From Bacillota bacterium (lineage in GTDB: Bacteria; Bacillota; Clostridia; Ch29), in assembly GCA_013540605.1 (NCBI GenBank), contig JABVCK010000012.1:1-63694 (forward strand): a stretch of DNA of 63,694 nt, written 5' to 3'. Shown in pieces: positions 62,151 through 63,694 of this stretch. Every line of letters starts with the position of its first letter. Within the stretch, counting starts at the first letter, position 1. The position numbers and the translations under genes are program-made. The notes beneath the pieces are model-generated. The model was not told the origin of the DNA and did no database searches. It was given only the letters and a program-made list of their open reading frames with translations.

Positions 62151-62546
62151 TCACTGTTCCCTCCATTTCTCATTTTGCTCGTACAGCTTCCCCCGAAGTA
62201 GTTCCAGTTGGCTTTTTAGCCTTTTGTTCTCACTTTCAAGTTCCGCTATCCTTTTATCTTTTGCACGTATGATAACATCTTTTGACTTGGATGTCTTTTC
62301 ATACTTGGCTCGCTGGTTGATGCCTCTGTTTATCTGCCTCTGGCGAAACCCTTCTATCCGTTCCCTGAGTGTCTGGTTGTTGTACAGGAATGTTTTTGAA
62401 ACACCACAGCGGTTGCTGATGCTGTTGAAGTTGATGTTTTCTCCGGCTGAATCCATCTCCCTGATGGTTGCATCAACTTTTTCCACAGCTGCCTTGCTTT
62501 TCTGTTCCGCATGCTTTTTTAATCCGTCTGTATTTTTCTGCATCAT
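62151..62546 (-). CDS. TnpC-like small transposition protein (DUF6262)
   Basis: 131 residues, appears intact. An N-terminal helix-turn-helix-like part (FNSISNRCGVSKTFLYNNQTL) is followed by a coiled coil (IAELESENKRLKSQLELLRG), the build of TnpC from Tn554-type transposons, which sets transposition orientation and frequency. It overlaps the end of the TnpB fragment at 62543. ATG with GGGAGGACGACGT. Confidence 0.7.
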   Translation of the reverse strand: MMQKNTDGLKKHAEQKSKAAVEKVDATIREMDSAGENINFNSISNRCGVSKTFLYNNQTLRERIEGFRQRQINRGINQRAKYEKTSKSKDVIIRAKDKRIAELESENKRLKSQLELLRGKLYEQNEKWREQ

Positions 62547-62725
62547 ACGTCGTCCTCCCGTGAGGCTCCGTTTTTATGCACAATCCCATGCATCTGGATT
62601 TCCTTTTTGGTCTTTTCAAGTAAATCCAAATAGTCCCGGTTTTTCTTTGCCCAGTCCGATCTGCCACAGGACTCGCTGATGGCTATCTGATTTCTGACCC
62701 GTTCTATTTCCGCCTCATATTCCGG
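62543..62725 (-). pseudogene. C-terminal end of a TnpB-like recombinase fused to TnpA
   Basis: A frame reads NLPEYEAEIERVRNQIAISE then GRSDWAKKNRDYLDLLEKTK and ends SREEDDV-like (here SREDDV) where tnpC begins. It is the tail of a TnpB protein; the rest of tnpB and the catalytic half of tnpA are deleted, joining this tail to the tnpA start in another frame at about 62720. Confidence 0.55.
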
Positions 62726-63096
62726 CAGATTCTCTGATGGATATAGTCATAAAACGCCAGTACTGTTCCGATAATGATGTTTATGGTTGCCACGCCTCTC
62801 GACTGTGAAACCACATTTATCGGAATAATTTTTAAGTTCCCGGCAGGCGACTGCAGCCAATTCACAAACAATGCAAGATCGTCAATCGTTATGTCTTGAT
62901 AATCAACTCCCCTCTGCTCAAGGTACTCGAAATACAGCTTCAGGTGATAGCAGTACATCTTAAGTGTGTTCCTTGCATAGTTGGTATTGTCCTTAAAACG
63001 GATGAACTTCAAAACAGGCTCTATCGGAAGCCCCTGTCTGTCAGCAACATAATACCGTTCCTTCCCATCCTCCGTCTTTACTTTAACAACTTCCAT
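62704..63096 (-). pseudogene. TnpA-like tyrosine recombinase, N-terminal part only
   Basis: Core-binding domain of a Tn554-type TnpA: VADRQGLPIEPVLKFIRFKD, NTLKMYCYHLKLYFEYLEQRG, and FVNWLQSPAGN. The frame ends at YDYIHQRICRNMRRK, where TnpB tail sequence begins, so the catalytic domain is missing. The ATG at 63096 has TTGGAGG at good spacing; the frame is open to 63129. Confidence 0.65.
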
Positions 63097-63256
63097 CTCT
63101 TCATGCCTCCAATCTATTTTTTTCGACATGAATAGTGTACTTTAACTACTATGCGTACTACCACCAGATTTAGCGTACACAACGTACTTTTTTATCTCCA
63201 AAACCACCTCTGTGTACTATGAGTACTATGAATTTTCAATCACCATATTTTCGAAT

Positions 63257-63568
63257 TTACATACTCATGCTCATGCCTTGGGATTCTTCCGGTTCTTCCA
63301 GCGGCTCCGGCTGTCTGGCTTGCGGAGATGACGCCGCTGATTCAGCCGCGGCCTGCTCACGCTGGCGGCGGGTTTGCCTCGGCTGGCGTTCCCTTTGCGG
63401 CTCCGGCTCCCGCTCCCGCGCTCCCTGTCCAGGCGTTTCCTCTAGCGGCGATTCCTGGTCAAGCCTGCTTTCCACATACTCCCGGACATAGGCGGGGACA
63501 ACCTTTTCATAGGTCTTGTCGAGGTAGTCCTCCAGCTCCCGCTCGACGGTCAGTTCCTTTTTGCCCAT
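63257..63568 (-). CDS. DUF6103-like mobile-element protein
   Basis: 103 residues. The N-terminal part KELTVERELEDYLDKTYEKV and VPAYVREYVESRLDQES is structured; the rest is a low-complexity tail rich in glutamate, arginine and glutamine (QRERQPRQTRRQREQ). Small proteins of this kind accompany relaxase genes in Firmicutes integrative elements; a broken relative is at 58108. A terminator-like hairpin ends 5 bp before its ATG. Confidence 0.55.
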   Translation of the reverse strand: MGKKELTVERELEDYLDKTYEKVVPAYVREYVESRLDQESPLEETPGQGAREREPEPQRERQPRQTRRQREQAAAESAASSPQARQPEPLEEPEESQGMSMSM

Positions 63569-63590
63569 AAAAAAGGTGGCTTCGCCACCT
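63569..63590 (-). terminator. Terminator-like hairpin in the leader of the DUF6103-like gene
   Basis: AGGTGGC-GAA-GCCACCT followed by TTTTT runs directly into the start codon. It has the form of a Rho-independent terminator and also separates the Shine-Dalgarno-like GGAG from the ATG. Confidence 0.55.
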
Positions 63591-63592
63591 CC

Positions 63593-63633
63593 AACTCCCC
63601 CCAGCCCCCTCAGGCATGAGGGGGAGTTTTTAG
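63593..63633 (+). terminator. Hairpin with T run at the window edge
   Basis: AACTCCCC pairs with GGGGGAGTT, followed by TTTAG, on the plus strand; an inner CCCCCTCA/TGAGGGGG hairpin competes. Confidence 0.5.
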
Positions 63634-63694
63634 TTTGACCTCCAGCACTCCAAGACTTCCCTCAGATTTCCTCTTGAGGAGTTTTGCCCTGTAT

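Overview
The window reads as the chromosome of an anaerobic, endospore-forming member of the Clostridia (Firmicutes). The evidence is a GerK-type germinant receptor operon, a BofA homologue, a GerMN lipoprotein, pyruvate:ferredoxin oxidoreductase, class III (oxygen-sensitive) ribonucleotide reductase, rubrerythrin, strong AGGAGG-type ribosome binding sites with many TTG/GTG starts, and a large Bacillus-like SRP RNA. I cannot fix the genus from sequence alone.

Layout. 0.2-5.0 kb holds two L25/Ctc paralogues, an intact and a truncated uracil-DNA glycosylase, rubrerythrin and a truncated metal P-type ATPase. 5.1-17.8 kb (minus strand) is a complete phosphonate system: C-P lyase genes phnG-H-I-J-K-M, a hexapeptide transferase, phnL, a PHP phosphoesterase, an inositol-monophosphatase-family enzyme, then a GntR regulator and the ABC importer phnD-C-E-E. 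18.0-20.0 kb is a group II intron with a frameshifted reverse transcriptase, sitting directly behind the terminator of porB. 20.0-26.1 kb carries porC-D-A-B and nrdD-nrdG. 26.4-27.9 kb carries bofA, a yaaL-like gene and a GerMN lipoprotein. 28.1-34.0 kb is a three-gene NAD(P)H/ferredoxin flavoenzyme whose third subunit is a 1191-residue fusion. 34.3-41.1 kb is a PrpR-type sigma-54 activator followed by an operon for sugar-acid use (split UxaA, KdgT, DUF1537 kinase, PdxA2). 41.2-45.3 kb is the gerK operon; 45.3-47.6 kb is a scar zone of truncated genes and IS-like repeats. 47.6-51.2 kb is the recR-ybaB-dnaX block, a thioesterase, SRP RNA and tRNA-Ser(GGA). 51.3-55.7 kb holds alkaline phosphatase, a DUF2000 gene, an AraC remnant and serA. 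55.7-63.7 kb is a decayed integrative/mobilizable element: MobP-type relaxase with Sel1 repeats, a broken accessory gene, a HEPN/MNT toxin-antitoxin pair and several wrecked Tn554-family recombinase genes.

How it fits together. Three promoters (phnG, phnD, alkaline phosphatase) share the same architecture: TTAACA-like repeats mostly 11 bp apart, ending 20-21 bp before a -10 box, as expected for PhoP control. The two phn promoters also share a GCTTG-N4-CAAGC dyad just upstream of the -10 box, absent from the phosphatase promoter, which makes it a good candidate operator for the GntR regulator encoded in the locus. The phn set has neither PhnP nor PhnN; the PHP protein probably processes the cyclic ribose phosphate product instead.

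The items most worth following up are the shared phn dyad, the helically phased TATAACAG array upstream of porC, the 1191-residue ferredoxin/GltD-like/molybdopterin-like fusion protein, and the sigma-54 driven UxaA/KdgT/DUF1537/PdxA2 module. No CRISPR array, rRNA or origin is seen.
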